Shown here piece after piece: positions 8,403 through 17,476 of a stretch of 32,881 nucleotides of DNA. Each line of letters opens with the position of its first letter. Position 1 is the first letter of the stretch. The notes beneath the pieces are model-generated. The model searched no databases and was not told the DNA's origin. It saw only the letters and a program-made list of their open reading frames with translations. This DNA is from an uncultured Bacteroidales bacterium (lineage in GTDB: Bacteria > Bacteroidota > Bacteroidia > Bacteroidales > Bacteroidaceae), in the NCBI GenBank assembly GCA_946055515.1, contig CAMGGA010000008.1, positions 1-32,881 of the forward strand. Reading direction: 5' to 3'. A program made the translations under genes and the position numbers.

Positions 8403-8446
8403 GTCATTCAACTCATAGCGTAACCCGCACATACACAAGCAGTCAA

Positions 8447-10105
8447 ATGGATGTAAATCAAACCGTAGTAAAAGTATTGGAAGAGATTGGAGTGAGCCAC
8501 GTGTTCGGTGGAAGCGGACAGGTGAATGCCTCCATGCTTTTGGCCCTTCGCGACTCTAAGAAAATCCAAACCGTCATCATCCGCAACGAACAGGCAGCCT
8601 CGTTCATGGCCTGCGGCTATACGATGTTCAACCCCGGAAACCTCGGCGTGTGTTTCGCCACGGGCGGACCGGGTGCCTTCAACCTATTCTCGGGCATGGC
8701 GGTGGCCCTTTCCGATTCCCTCCCCATACTCGCCATCACGGGCTATACGTCCATGAGCCAGCGTGGCAAGGGTGCGCTCAACGAATCGACTGGCCTGAGC
8801 CGTACCCCCGACTCGCAGGCCATGTTTGCAGCTACCTGCAAGAAATCGTACATCCTCGAGCGTGCAGAAGATACCTGCGACGTGCTCGAAGATGCCATCA
8901 ACACGGCCTTTGAAGGCCGCCCCGGCCCCGTCCACATCCACATCCCGAAGGACATCACCACGGCAGAAGTGACCAACTACCGTCCCATCCGCCTCCACGT
9001 GGCTCCCGTGCTCCCCGAAACGCAGGCACTCGACGCTGCCGCCGACCTCTTGGCACAGGCCATTGAGAAGGGGAGCAAGATGCTGGCCCTCGTGGGCTAC
9101 GGCTGCGTGAGAAGCGAGGCCGCCCCCGAACTGCTCGCCCTCATCGACCGCTACCAGATACCTTTCGTGCAGACCATGGATGCCCGTGGCTTGCTGCCCG
9201 AAAACCATCCGCTCTGCCTCGGCATGTACGGCACTTCGGGCGACAAGGCCGCCAACGAATGGTTTGACCAGGCCGAAGTGGTGTTGGCTGTCGGCAACTC
9301 TTATGCGCAAAACGCCACTTTCGCTTTTAAGGAAGACCTCTACACTGGCAAGAAGTTGGTACACATCAACATCGACCCCGCCGAAATCGACAAGGTCTAC
9401 AAGGCTGACGTGCGCGTGGTGAGCGATGCCAAACCTGCCCTGAAGGCCCTGCTCGCAAAGCTCGAACAGAAGGTTTCAGCTCCCGTGGCCAAGCCCGTTC
9501 TCCCGACCGGCAAGTTCTTTGAAGAAGCTCCCCATACCGACGCGGCACGCATCTTCCCCGGCGACATGGTACGCCTGCTCTCCGAGAACCTCCCCAAGGA
9601 CGCTATCGTTATGGGCGATGCCGGTTCCCACATGCTCTGGCTCAGCGCCTACCTCCAGCTGAACGGCAACCAGCGTTACCAGAATCCCGGTAGCTTCGGC
9701 CCGATGGCAAGCCACACGAATGGCTGCATCGGCGTGAAGTGTGCCAACCCCGACAAGGTGGTGATTGCCGGCGTAGGCGACGGCTGCTACCAGATGGCGG
9801 GCTTTGAACTGATGACCGCCGTGCAGTACAATATCCCCGTGGTGTGGATTATCTTCAACAACAGCGAGTTCAACATCATCAAGAAGTTCTTGCTCAACAT
9901 GTACAACGACGAGGCTTACATGCAGTTTGACAACCCCGACTTCGTGAAGTATGCCGAAGCTTGCGGCGCGAAGGGCTACCGCGTGGAAAAGCTCGACGAG
10001 TTCGTGCCCGCCCTGCAGGAAGCCATCCACCTGGGCAAGCCTTGCGTCATTGACGTGCTCGTGGACAGCCAGGTCTACCCGCCCTTCAACCTGGGCAAGG
10101 TCTAA
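8447..10105 (+). CDS. ThDP-dependent enzyme of the acetolactate synthase/decarboxylase family
   Basis: The 552-residue protein has the full three-domain layout of the POX/acetolactate synthase group. The N-terminal PYR domain carries RNEQAASFMA with the cofactor-activating Glu48. The central domain runs roughly 190-330. The C-terminal PP domain contains the ThDP motif GDG (about 445) followed 24 residues later by NN. The family includes acetolactate synthase, benzoylformate and phenylpyruvate decarboxylases, and carboligases. The sequence does not decide between them, and no small regulatory subunit (ilvN type) is nearby, which argues against a housekeeping acetolactate synthase. Neighbours are a tautomerase upstream and an outer-membrane protein downstream, so decarboxylation or acyloin formation in a special pathway is the best inference. 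Confidence 0.85.
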   Translation: MDVNQTVVKVLEEIGVSHVFGGSGQVNASMLLALRDSKKIQTVIIRNEQAASFMACGYTMFNPGNLGVCFATGGPGAFNLFSGMAVALSDSLPILAITGYTSMSQRGKGALNESTGLSRTPDSQAMFAATCKKSYILERAEDTCDVLEDAINTAFEGRPGPVHIHIPKDITTAEVTNYRPIRLHVAPVLPETQALDAAADLLAQAIEKGSKMLALVGYGCVRSEAAPELLALIDRYQIPFVQTMDARGLLPENHPLCLGMYGTSGDKAANEWFDQAEVVLAVGNSYAQNATFAFKEDLYTGKKLVHINIDPAEIDKVYKADVRVVSDAKPALKALLAKLEQKVSAPVAKPVLPTGKFFEEAPHTDAARIFPGDMVRLLSENLPKDAIVMGDAGSHMLWLSAYLQLNGNQRYQNPGSFGPMASHTNGCIGVKCANPDKVVIAGVGDGCYQMAGFELMTAVQYNIPVVWIIFNNSEFNIIKKFLLNMYNDEAYMQFDNPDFVKYAEACGAKGYRVEKLDEFVPALQEAIHLGKPCVIDVLVDSQVYPPFNLGKV

Positions 10106-10146
10106 TCCCAACCGAATATACTCCTTAATATAATATAGCTTGTCCC

Positions 10147-11397
10147 ATGAAGAACCTTCTCTATCCAAACTTCAGCACGGCCCTTCGCCGAAGTGTGCTG
10201 ACCCTTTCCATGCTCCTGGCTGCCTTCACTGCTGCCCAAGCCCAAAACTTTGAGGTGAGCCTGGAGAACGACTCCACCTTCAACGCGGCGGAGGACTATG
10301 CCCGGACGAGTGAAGGCTTCGACGTGGACATCTCGAAAATCAATGTGGTCAATGTGGGCCTGCAATTGGCGCAGGACCTCATTGACGCCACGGCCAACGA
10401 CGACGGCATCGTGCATGGGCTGAAGAACAAGTCGTACTATCGCCAACGCGCCGACCTCATGCTTTCTTCCGCCCTTCCTGAACGGACCAACGTCTACTCC
10501 ATCATTTCGTTCATCAACAACGAGTCGGGCAACGCCGAGTCGATAGTGACCGTGACGAACCTGGAAGTGGAGCACTTCTTCAACACGAACTTCAAGTTCC
10601 GTGTGGGACGCCTGGTCAATTCCGTCTCCGAATCGCAGTTCTTCGGCCGCATTGCCCTGGAAGAAAGCTCCGCGCACGTCTACGGCCGCAAAATATTCGT
10701 GAACGACGCCATCGAGTTTGACGGAAGTTTCAAGAAGAAAGGAGGCCCTTCGTTCTTCATCGGACTCAAGCCCGTGTTCAAGGACCTCAACCTCAAAGCC
10801 GTCTATGCGGGCATCCACCAGCAGCTCCCCCGCCATACACAGGTGGCAGCCATCGTCTCCGTGAACCGCCAGTTCGAGGCAGACATGACCAAATACATCC
10901 CCACCTTCAAGGGCAAGGATGCCTACTTCTCCTACGAGGCCGAAGCCTCCTTCAAAGGCCCGACTACCACGTATTTCCTCAATGCAGGCGGCAACCTCGG
11001 CTTCACGGGAGTCATTCCCCACACGGGCGGCAACTTCGACTTTCTGAAGCAGATGGCCCCCGTGGTGACAGACAAAGGCGACTCCTTCCGCGAAACCTTC
11101 ACCACCGCTGCGGGCCTGCGAATCCGCCCCGCAAAGCTGTGGCCCTCGCTCAAATGGCTGGCGCAGGCGGGACTCGAAGGCGAGGTGCAGGGCGCGCTGA
11201 CCGACCGCTTCACAGCGCTCAACCTCTGTGCCTACCTCAAGGTGAACATCACCCGGCGACTCGTGCTTACCTACTACTGCACCCCGCAGTTCATCTGGCA
11301 GTACTACAACGCAGACAAGCCTTCGTACACGGGAGGCTTGGTGAATTTCCTTCGCCTCAGTGTCACCGTGGGCAAGCCCTCGCGTATGTTCCTGTAA
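10147..11397 (+). CDS. Putative outer-membrane beta-barrel protein
   Basis: The 416-residue protein has a type I signal peptide (residues 1-32, cleavage after AQA, mature start QNFEV). The rest alternates hydrophobic and polar residues in strand-length stretches ending in aromatic residues, for example TNVYSIISFINN, FKFRVGRLV and RLVLTYYCTPQFIWQYY, and it ends RLSVTVGKPSRMFL. This suggests a porin-like barrel, but I do not recognise the family. It lies between the ThDP enzyme and an MFS pump, so it could be the outer-membrane route for a product or substrate of that arm. Confidence 0.6.
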   Translation: MKNLLYPNFSTALRRSVLTLSMLLAAFTAAQAQNFEVSLENDSTFNAAEDYARTSEGFDVDISKINVVNVGLQLAQDLIDATANDDGIVHGLKNKSYYRQRADLMLSSALPERTNVYSIISFINNESGNAESIVTVTNLEVEHFFNTNFKFRVGRLVNSVSESQFFGRIALEESSAHVYGRKIFVNDAIEFDGSFKKKGGPSFFIGLKPVFKDLNLKAVYAGIHQQLPRHTQVAAIVSVNRQFEADMTKYIPTFKGKDAYFSYEAEASFKGPTTTYFLNAGGNLGFTGVIPHTGGNFDFLKQMAPVVTDKGDSFRETFTTAAGLRIRPAKLWPSLKWLAQAGLEGEVQGALTDRFTALNLCAYLKVNITRRLVLTYYCTPQFIWQYYNADKPSYTGGLVNFLRLSVTVGKPSRMFL

Positions 11398-11406
11398 AGA
11401 CCGCAG

Positions 11407-11443
11407 AGAGGAAGAGCGGAGCGCCTGCCTGTCTTCTTCCTCT
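11407..11443 (+). promoter_or_regulatory. Intergenic 9-bp inverted repeat
   Basis: AGAGGAAGA (11407-11415) is the exact inverse complement of TCTTCCTCT (11435-11443), with a 19-nt loop. It lies in the 108-bp gap before the MFS gene. There is no T run after it, so it is not a standard terminator. It may be an mRNA stability element or chance. Confidence 0.35.
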
Positions 11444-11505
11444 TCGCTACATCAAGAGCCGGAGTGTTACAGCTCCCTCATCACGACAACAAAACTGAAG
11501 CTATC

Positions 11506-12678
11506 ATGTCGAAACCCTCGAAACTGCTCATACCTTCGATACTCTCCATATCGCTGCTCACCATCATGGCCCCCACAGCGGTTTCGCCCGCATTGGCGGC
11601 CATCAAGGAAGCCTTCCCCGAAATCTCCGCCACGCAGGCCAAGCTGGTGCTCACGCTGCCGACCTTGGTGATGATGCCCATCGGGCTCTTCTCGGCCCGC
11701 CTCACCGCGCGGATTGACAAGAAGAAACTCTTGCTGACGGGTATGGCGCTTTTCCTCATCTTTGGTGTGGCCGGCGGTTTTGTAAATGATTTCCGTCTGC
11801 TGCTGTTGATGCGCGTGCTCTTCGGGGTGGGGTTGGGCATCATGACGCCTCTTTCAACCTCCCTCATCTTCGACTTCGCCCCAGACACCCAGAAGCGCAG
11901 CAAGCTCTTGGGCATTCAGGGCGCTTCGAACCAGTTGGGCGGCCTCGTGTTCATGAGCCTCTCGGGTATCCTGGCCAGCATCTCCTGGCGCTACTCCTTC
12001 CTCTGCTACGCCTTCGTGCTGGTGTCGCTCGTCCTCACTTTCTTCTTCCTGCCCTCCATCCCTCCGCAGCAGCCCCGGCAGGGCGAACAGGGCAAACAGC
12101 GATTGAGCAAGAAGCTCTTCGTCCTGGCCTTCTTCGCCATGATGATATTCGCCTGCTATTTCGTGATCAACACCGACCTCGCCCTCTTTATGGACGTGGA
12201 GGGCATCGGGGATGCCAAGCAGTGTGGCTACGCCCTCTCGCTCATGCGTATTCCAGCCATCATTGCGGGCATCACCTTGGCTTGGATCATGCGCAACCTG
12301 AAGGACTGGACCATGCCCTTCGCCACCCTCATCATGGCCTTGGGCTACGTGATTATCGGATTGGCCGAAAACTTCGCCGTGCTCATGGCGGGCTGTCTCG
12401 TGGTGGGCCTCGGCGGCGGATTTGCCCTGCCTCCCATTTCCCTCTTCCTGCCCCGCATCGTCACGCCGCGCCAGCGCACCCTCGGCGTGGCCATCATCAT
12501 GTCGGTGGCGCAGTTGGGCCAATTCATCTCTCCGCTCTACACGGACCTCTTCGTGGCGGGCAACTCGGGCGATGACTGCCGCATGCGCTTCTTCGTGTCT
12601 GCTGCGACAACCCTCGCCATCGGCCTCCTCGTGCTCTGCTTTGCACGCACACTTCCGCGCAAACCGTTGGAGAACTGA
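11506..12678 (+). CDS. Major facilitator superfamily transporter
   Basis: The 390-residue protein has about twelve hydrophobic segments in two halves of six. A charged central loop (about 186-206, rich in Q, P, R and K) lies between them. The cytoplasmic loop after the second helix reads ARLTARIDKKK, the MFS motif A position. The start was set at the ATG at 11506 (MSKPSK). The ATG at 11464 would add 14 polar residues upstream of the first helix. The sequence resembles drug:H+ antiporter-type or sugar-efflux MFS proteins, but the substrate cannot be assigned. It follows an outer-membrane barrel candidate and a ThDP enzyme, so export of a small metabolite is plausible. Confidence 0.85.
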   Translation: MSKPSKLLIPSILSISLLTIMAPTAVSPALAAIKEAFPEISATQAKLVLTLPTLVMMPIGLFSARLTARIDKKKLLLTGMALFLIFGVAGGFVNDFRLLLLMRVLFGVGLGIMTPLSTSLIFDFAPDTQKRSKLLGIQGASNQLGGLVFMSLSGILASISWRYSFLCYAFVLVSLVLTFFFLPSIPPQQPRQGEQGKQRLSKKLFVLAFFAMMIFACYFVINTDLALFMDVEGIGDAKQCGYALSLMRIPAIIAGITLAWIMRNLKDWTMPFATLIMALGYVIIGLAENFAVLMAGCLVVGLGGGFALPPISLFLPRIVTPRQRTLGVAIIMSVAQLGQFISPLYTDLFVAGNSGDDCRMRFFVSAATTLAIGLLVLCFARTLPRKPLEN

Positions 12679-12748
12679 TTGGTCGGTCCCGTTCAGCTAA
12701 AAATACCCAAATAACTGCACTTTAAAGAATATCTAAAATACTATACGC

Positions 12749-14062
12749 ATGTATCTTTTCAAGAAACATTTCTTTGTGGCCCTGAGCCTCTTGCTTGCCT
12801 TTAATGTCGCTTGTAGCGATGATGACGAAGTGGTCCAGCCTCCCTCGGAACCCGCTGACTGGACGGTTCCCGGTGACCATCGAGGTCATACCTACGTGGA
12901 TCTTGGCCTGCCCTCGGGCACCCTGTGGGCACAGGACGATGTGTCCGCTCCCGTCAATGGCGTTGACTCCTATTTCTTTGCCTGGGGCGAAACGGCTTCC
13001 AAGGAAACGTTCTACGTGAATAACTACAAATACGCTGCTGGCGAAGACAACCAGATTATCAAGTATTGCAACAATGCAAGCTACGGCAAGGACGGGGCTA
13101 CGGACGGTATCGAACGCCTGCAACCCGAAGACGATGCGGCAACCGTCTTGTGGGGCGGCCGCTGGGAAACGCCCGATACCCTGCAGTGGCTGGAGTTGCA
13201 AAAGTACTGCACCGTGGAAGTGCTGAAGGAAGAAAGCGGCAACGTGTTTGTGTTCACGAGCACCGTGAACGGAAAGTCCATCCGCTTTGAAAGCCGCGGA
13301 ACCATCAACAAGGAGGAACTGCAATACCAGGGGGTGGCTGCTTACTATTGGGCTTCCAATCTCTCCGAAGACAACAACCAGGCCTGGGGTTTCTCCATCT
13401 CTCCGAAACAGCAGGTGCTGAACGATGGCAAACGAGCCTTGGGCCACTGCGTGCGTGCCGTGATTTCGGGTAGCAGTGTGCCCGCAGTTGCCGTAGACCT
13501 CGGGTTGCCCTCGGGGCTGAAATGGGCTTCGTGCAACATCGGTGCGCCCAGTCCCGAATTGCCGGGCACGCTCTACGCTTGGGGCGAAACCGTTACGAAA
13601 CCTTTCTACGACTTCACCAACTACAAGCACTGCAAGGGTACGCCGAAGTCGTTCACCAAGTATTGCACCAATGCCGAATTTGGCACGGTGGACGGCAAGA
13701 CTTCGCTTGATCCCGAAGACGATGCGGCCCAACAGCTCTGGGGACAAGGCTGGCGAATGCCTACCGTGGAAGAGGTGGAGGAGTTGCTCAATGTGTGTAC
13801 GTGGAACCTGGAACTCATCGGAGAACAAAAGGGCTGCCGCGTGACTGGGCCGAACGGCAATAGCATCTACCTGCCCATGGGCGGCACGATGTGGCAGCAC
13901 TCGATGGAGTTCGTGAACATGCGCGGCTTCTATTGGACTTCGACGCTGGACGACGAAGGCGATGCGTATGGCGAGGGACTCTTCATCAACCCCAAGTCGT
14001 GGTCGTTGGGCACAGGCTTTACGCGGGCCAGTGGCCGCAACATCCGCCCCGTGCATGAATGA
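12749..14062 (+). CDS. Surface lipoprotein with two tandem FISUMP-like domains
   Basis: The 437-residue protein has a lipoprotein signal peptide (residues 1-21, NVAC lipobox, lipidated Cys22) followed by SDDDEVV, an acidic surface-export signal. Two homologous domains follow. The first runs from about residue 47 (DLGLPSGTLWA) to about 238 (HCVRAV). The second runs from about 249 (DLGLPSGLKWA) to the end (NIRPV). Both share AWGET, an NYK(Y/H) stretch, KYC(N/T)NA, PEDDAA, a GWR/GRW segment with P(D/T), and a YW(A/T)S block. FISUMP domains are common in Bacteroidota and Fibrobacteres surface proteins, with unknown ligand. It lies directly before the signalling block. Confidence 0.8.
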   Translation: MYLFKKHFFVALSLLLAFNVACSDDDEVVQPPSEPADWTVPGDHRGHTYVDLGLPSGTLWAQDDVSAPVNGVDSYFFAWGETASKETFYVNNYKYAAGEDNQIIKYCNNASYGKDGATDGIERLQPEDDAATVLWGGRWETPDTLQWLELQKYCTVEVLKEESGNVFVFTSTVNGKSIRFESRGTINKEELQYQGVAAYYWASNLSEDNNQAWGFSISPKQQVLNDGKRALGHCVRAVISGSSVPAVAVDLGLPSGLKWASCNIGAPSPELPGTLYAWGETVTKPFYDFTNYKHCKGTPKSFTKYCTNAEFGTVDGKTSLDPEDDAAQQLWGQGWRMPTVEEVEELLNVCTWNLELIGEQKGCRVTGPNGNSIYLPMGGTMWQHSMEFVNMRGFYWTSTLDDEGDAYGEGLFINPKSWSLGTGFTRASGRNIRPVHE

Positions 14063-14118
14063 GACAAGAATGAGAATATCCCTTAGAACATCCCGATACA
14101 AATTTAATTTAGACAATC

Positions 14119-15285
14119 ATGCCTGTCAAGATATTAAGCGTAGACGATGAATTGGACCTGGAAATCCTGCTCACCCAGTATTTCCGAAGGAAGATACGCA
14201 AGGGAGAATATGAGTTCACCTTTGCCCATAACGGCCTGGAGGCCCTTCAGCTCCTCCTGGAGAAGAAAGATTTCGACATCATCCTGAGCGACATCAACAT
14301 GCCCGAGATGGACGGTCTGACCCTGCTCACCCGCATCAACGAGATGCGAGACCCCGCCCTGAAGTGCATCATGGTGTCGGCCTACGGCGACATGGAGAAC
14401 ATCCGCTCGGCCATGAACAACGGCGCTTTCGACTTCGCCACGAAGCCCATTGACCTCGACGACCTCTCGCGCACCATCGAAAAGGCCATCGAGCAAATCA
14501 ATTTCGTCAAGGAATCGCAATGTGAACACCGCCAGCTGGAGTCCATCAAGAGCGACCTTGCCATTGCAGGCGAAATCCAGCAGGCTATCCTGCCCCGCAA
14601 GTTTCCGCCTTTCCCCGCACTCAAGGCGCAGGTGGACATCTTCGCCTCGATGACGCCTGCCAAGGAAGTGGGCGGCGACTTCTACGACTTCTTCCAAATC
14701 GACGAGACCCACCTGGGCTTCGTCATCGCCGACGTGTCTGGCAAGGGCGTACCGGCCTCCCTCTTCATGGCCGTGAGCCGCACGCTGCTGCGCGCCACGG
14801 GGTTGCGCGGACTGCCTTCCCACGAGTGCCTGAACATTGTGAACAAACTGCTCTGCAAGGAAAGTCTCGACTCGATGTTCGTGACTGTCTTCTATGGCAT
14901 CTACAACCTCGAAACGGGTGAGATTGACTACACCAACGCAGGGCACAACCCTCCCTACGTGCTGAAGCACAACAACCAGGTGGAGGCCCTGCCCTTGTCG
15001 CAGAATTTCATCGTGGGCGTGTTCGACGATTTCGTCTACAAGAATGCGTCCCTCACGCTCGAGCCCGGCGATACCCTCGTGCTCTACACCGACGGCGTGA
15101 CCGAAGCCTTTAATCCCGAGAAAACGCAGTTTGGCGAGGCGGGCCTGGAGAAGACGCTCAAGAGCGTGCCCGGTGCCGGCAGCCAGGAAATCACGGAAGC
15201 CCTGCTCGAGGATATCCACGATTTTGCGGGCGATGAGCCCCAGAGCGACGACATCACTACGCTCATGATTAAACGATTGAAATAA
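14119..15285 (+). CDS. Response regulator with SpoIIE-type PP2C phosphatase output (RsbU/IcfG-like)
   Basis: The 388-residue protein has an N-terminal receiver domain (residues 1-125) with acidic Asp9 and Asp10, phosphoacceptor Asp58 in ILSDINMP, and the conserved Lys in FATKPID. A short helical linker follows (125-170). The C-terminal SpoIIE/PP2C phosphatase (about 170-388) has metal ligands in GGDFYD (Asp187, Asp190), ADVSGKG (Asp205) and SDDIT (Asp377/378). Such proteins dephosphorylate a STAS-domain partner in response to receiver phosphorylation. Two STAS proteins (17165, 19743) and an RsbW-like kinase (20066) are encoded just downstream. The intact histidine kinase at 25755 is a candidate phosphodonor. 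It corresponds in role to IcfG of Synechocystis. Confidence 0.92.
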   Translation: MPVKILSVDDELDLEILLTQYFRRKIRKGEYEFTFAHNGLEALQLLLEKKDFDIILSDINMPEMDGLTLLTRINEMRDPALKCIMVSAYGDMENIRSAMNNGAFDFATKPIDLDDLSRTIEKAIEQINFVKESQCEHRQLESIKSDLAIAGEIQQAILPRKFPPFPALKAQVDIFASMTPAKEVGGDFYDFFQIDETHLGFVIADVSGKGVPASLFMAVSRTLLRATGLRGLPSHECLNIVNKLLCKESLDSMFVTVFYGIYNLETGEIDYTNAGHNPPYVLKHNNQVEALPLSQNFIVGVFDDFVYKNASLTLEPGDTLVLYTDGVTEAFNPEKTQFGEAGLEKTLKSVPGAGSQEITEALLEDIHDFAGDEPQSDDITTLMIKRLK

Positions 15286-15303
15286 TACTAACAGCGTACC
15301 TAT

Positions 15304-17160
15304 ATGACAGACAAATTCAAAACCTTTCAGCCTGCCAGCCCCATGCAGTTCGAGTTTACCGACCTCATCGCTGGCTACGTGAGCGACTTCAACGAAGGAG
15401 AAAAGACCTTCCGACTCACTACCTCCGACAAGCGCGTGTTCACCGTGGCACTGACCGACACGACCTTCGCCCGCTTGTTGCGCAACCTCGACGAGCCCTA
15501 TCAGGACGCTACGGGCAACCTCTACACATTCCTCTCGCAGGAGGGCCGCATGGCTTTCGTCTTTGGCATCTTCTACCCCCAACACGACGGCAACTATAGC
15601 TTCGAGGCCAAGCAAATTGACTTCCCCGAGCGCGAGCCCGGCAAGTTCCGCTTCGAAGAGTCGAACTGGTGGATCAACCAGGCCAAGAGCATCTGCAACT
15701 TCTTCGTGAATGCGCAGTTCGGTGACGGCGACATCAACTACGAGAAGTACCGCACCGCCGTGAGCCTCGGTGGCAAGCGCGAAGTGAACTCCTTCCGCCA
15801 GGAGACCGATACCATCTCGCGTATGATTTACGGTATGGCTTCTGCCTTCATGCTCACGGGTGAGGATATCTTCCTCGAAACAGCAGAGAAAGGCGTGGAA
15901 TATCTCAAGAAGCACATGCGTTTCTACGATGTGGACGAAAATGTGGTCTACTGGTACCACGGCATCGACATCGATGGCGACAAGGAGAAGAAAATCTTCA
16001 CATCAGAGTTTGGCGACGACTACGACGCCATCCCCATGTATGAGCAAATCTACGCCCTCGCCGGCCCCATCCAGACTTACCGCATCAATGGCGACCCCTC
16101 CATCCTGCGCGATGCCGAGCTGACCGTTGACCTCTTCGAACGCTTCTTCAAGGACAAGAAGGGCGAAGGCTATTATTCCCACATCGACCCCGTGATGCTC
16201 AGCCCCGACAGCAGCAGCCTCGGTCCCAACCGTATGCGCAAGAACTGGAACTCCGTGGGCGACCATGCTCCTGCTTATCTCATCAACCTCTATCTGGCCA
16301 CGGGCGAGGAGAAGTACAAGGACTTCCTCGAATATACGGCCGACACCATCACCTCGCACTTCCCCGACTACGAGAACAGTCCCTTCGTCAATGAACGCTT
16401 CATGGACGACTGGAGCCACGACCTCACCTGGGGCTGGCAGCAGGACCGTGCCGTAGTAGGCCACAACCTCAAGATTGCCTGGAACCTGATGCGTATCAAC
16501 AGCATCTGCCCGAAGCAGTCCTACGAAGAGTTTGCCGAACACATCGCCGAAGTCATGCCCAAGGTGGGTATGGACGTGCAGCGTGGCGGCTGGTACGACG
16601 TGATGGAACGCCGCCTCCACGAAGGACAGGAATACTACCGCTTCGCCTGGCACGACCGCAAGGCATGGTGGCAGCAGGAACAGGCCATCCTCGCCTACGA
16701 AATCCTCTACGGCATCCTCGGCAAGGAAGAATACCTGAAGTACGCCCGCGAATCCGCAGCCTTCTACAACACCTACTTCCTCGACCACGAAGACGGCGCC
16801 GTCTACTTCAACGTGCTCGCCAATGGCCTTCCCTACCTGCTCGGCACGGAGCGCAAGAAGGGTAGCCACTCCATGAGCGCTTACCACTCCGTGGAACTCG
16901 CTTACCTCGCAGCAACCTACACCAACCTGCTCAACACGAAGAAACCCCTCACCCTTTACTTCAAGCCGATGATCAATGGCTTCAAGGACAATGTGCTCCG
17001 CGTGCAGCCCGACATCCTGCCCGTGGGCAGCGTGACCATCAGCAAGGTGTGGATTGACGGTAAGGAGTGGAACCACTTCGACGCCGAGAAGCTCACCATA
17101 CAGCTTCCCGCCGTAGAATACCGCCCCAAAGTGAAGGTAGAACTCACCCCCAAAGGATAG
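15304..17160 (+). CDS. AGE-family (N-acylglucosamine 2-epimerase-like) enzyme with extensions
   Basis: At 618 residues this is longer than the usual ~400-residue AGE epimerases. The first ~130 residues form a beta-rich extension. The (alpha/alpha)6-barrel region (about 130-540) contains the family's WxWQQDRAVVGHNLKIAW segment with His387, and HDRKAWWQQEQAI with His450 and Glu459. The last ~70 residues are again beta-rich. Family members epimerise or isomerise sugars such as N-acetylglucosamine, cellobiose or mannose. This long form resembles the AGE-like protein of the cyanobacterial icfG cluster (Slr1855, recalled). It is 4 bp from a STAS gene and two genes from a glycogen debranching enzyme, so a role in glucan or sugar metabolism under partner-switch control is inferred. 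Confidence 0.85.
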   Translation: MTDKFKTFQPASPMQFEFTDLIAGYVSDFNEGEKTFRLTTSDKRVFTVALTDTTFARLLRNLDEPYQDATGNLYTFLSQEGRMAFVFGIFYPQHDGNYSFEAKQIDFPEREPGKFRFEESNWWINQAKSICNFFVNAQFGDGDINYEKYRTAVSLGGKREVNSFRQETDTISRMIYGMASAFMLTGEDIFLETAEKGVEYLKKHMRFYDVDENVVYWYHGIDIDGDKEKKIFTSEFGDDYDAIPMYEQIYALAGPIQTYRINGDPSILRDAELTVDLFERFFKDKKGEGYYSHIDPVMLSPDSSSLGPNRMRKNWNSVGDHAPAYLINLYLATGEEKYKDFLEYTADTITSHFPDYENSPFVNERFMDDWSHDLTWGWQQDRAVVGHNLKIAWNLMRINSICPKQSYEEFAEHIAEVMPKVGMDVQRGGWYDVMERRLHEGQEYYRFAWHDRKAWWQQEQAILAYEILYGILGKEEYLKYARESAAFYNTYFLDHEDGAVYFNVLANGLPYLLGTERKKGSHSMSAYHSVELAYLAATYTNLLNTKKPLTLYFKPMINGFKDNVLRVQPDILPVGSVTISKVWIDGKEWNHFDAEKLTIQLPAVEYRPKVKVELTPKG

Positions 17161-17164
17161 CCGC

Positions 17165-17461
17165 ATGAATACAGAAGTGTATAAGGTGGGTGCAGTGCTC
17201 GACTCCTCCACCAGTAAGACCGAACAGCAAAACATTCTTGCCCTCCTCGACCAGGGCAAGAATGTAATTCTCGACCTCACGGAGTGTACCTACGTTTCCA
17301 GTGCCGGTTTGCGGGTGATGCTCTATGCCTACAAAGTGGCCGCTTCCAGCAAGCTCCAAGTGCTTTTGGTCGGCGTGTCAGACGAGGTGCGCGACGTGAT
17401 GAAAATCACAGGCTTTGCCCAATTCTTCAAATACTTCGACACGGTTGAAGATTGCAAATAA
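17165..17461 (+). CDS. STAS-domain anti-sigma-factor-antagonist-like protein 1
   Basis: The 98-residue protein is a single STAS domain. The signature VILDLTECTYVSSAGLRVML (residues 34-53) places the phosphorylatable Ser at position 46 by alignment with the DSSG loop of SpoIIAA, where Ala replaces the second Ser. Such proteins bind an RsbW-type kinase when unphosphorylated. The expected partners are the SpoIIE phosphatase (14119) and the kinase (20066). It sits 4 bp after the AGE gene and 15 bp before glgX, the same placement as recalled for the icfG cluster of cyanobacteria. Confidence 0.93.
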   Translation: MNTEVYKVGAVLDSSTSKTEQQNILALLDQGKNVILDLTECTYVSSAGLRVMLYAYKVAASSKLQVLLVGVSDEVRDVMKITGFAQFFKYFDTVEDCK

Positions 17462-17476
17462 CAAATAGGATAAACC

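Noticed and set aside
8447-10105. Housekeeping acetolactate synthase (ilvB)
   Set aside because: No ilvN, ilvC or ilvD neighbours are present, and the context is a tautomerase and transport genes. The exact reaction is left open.
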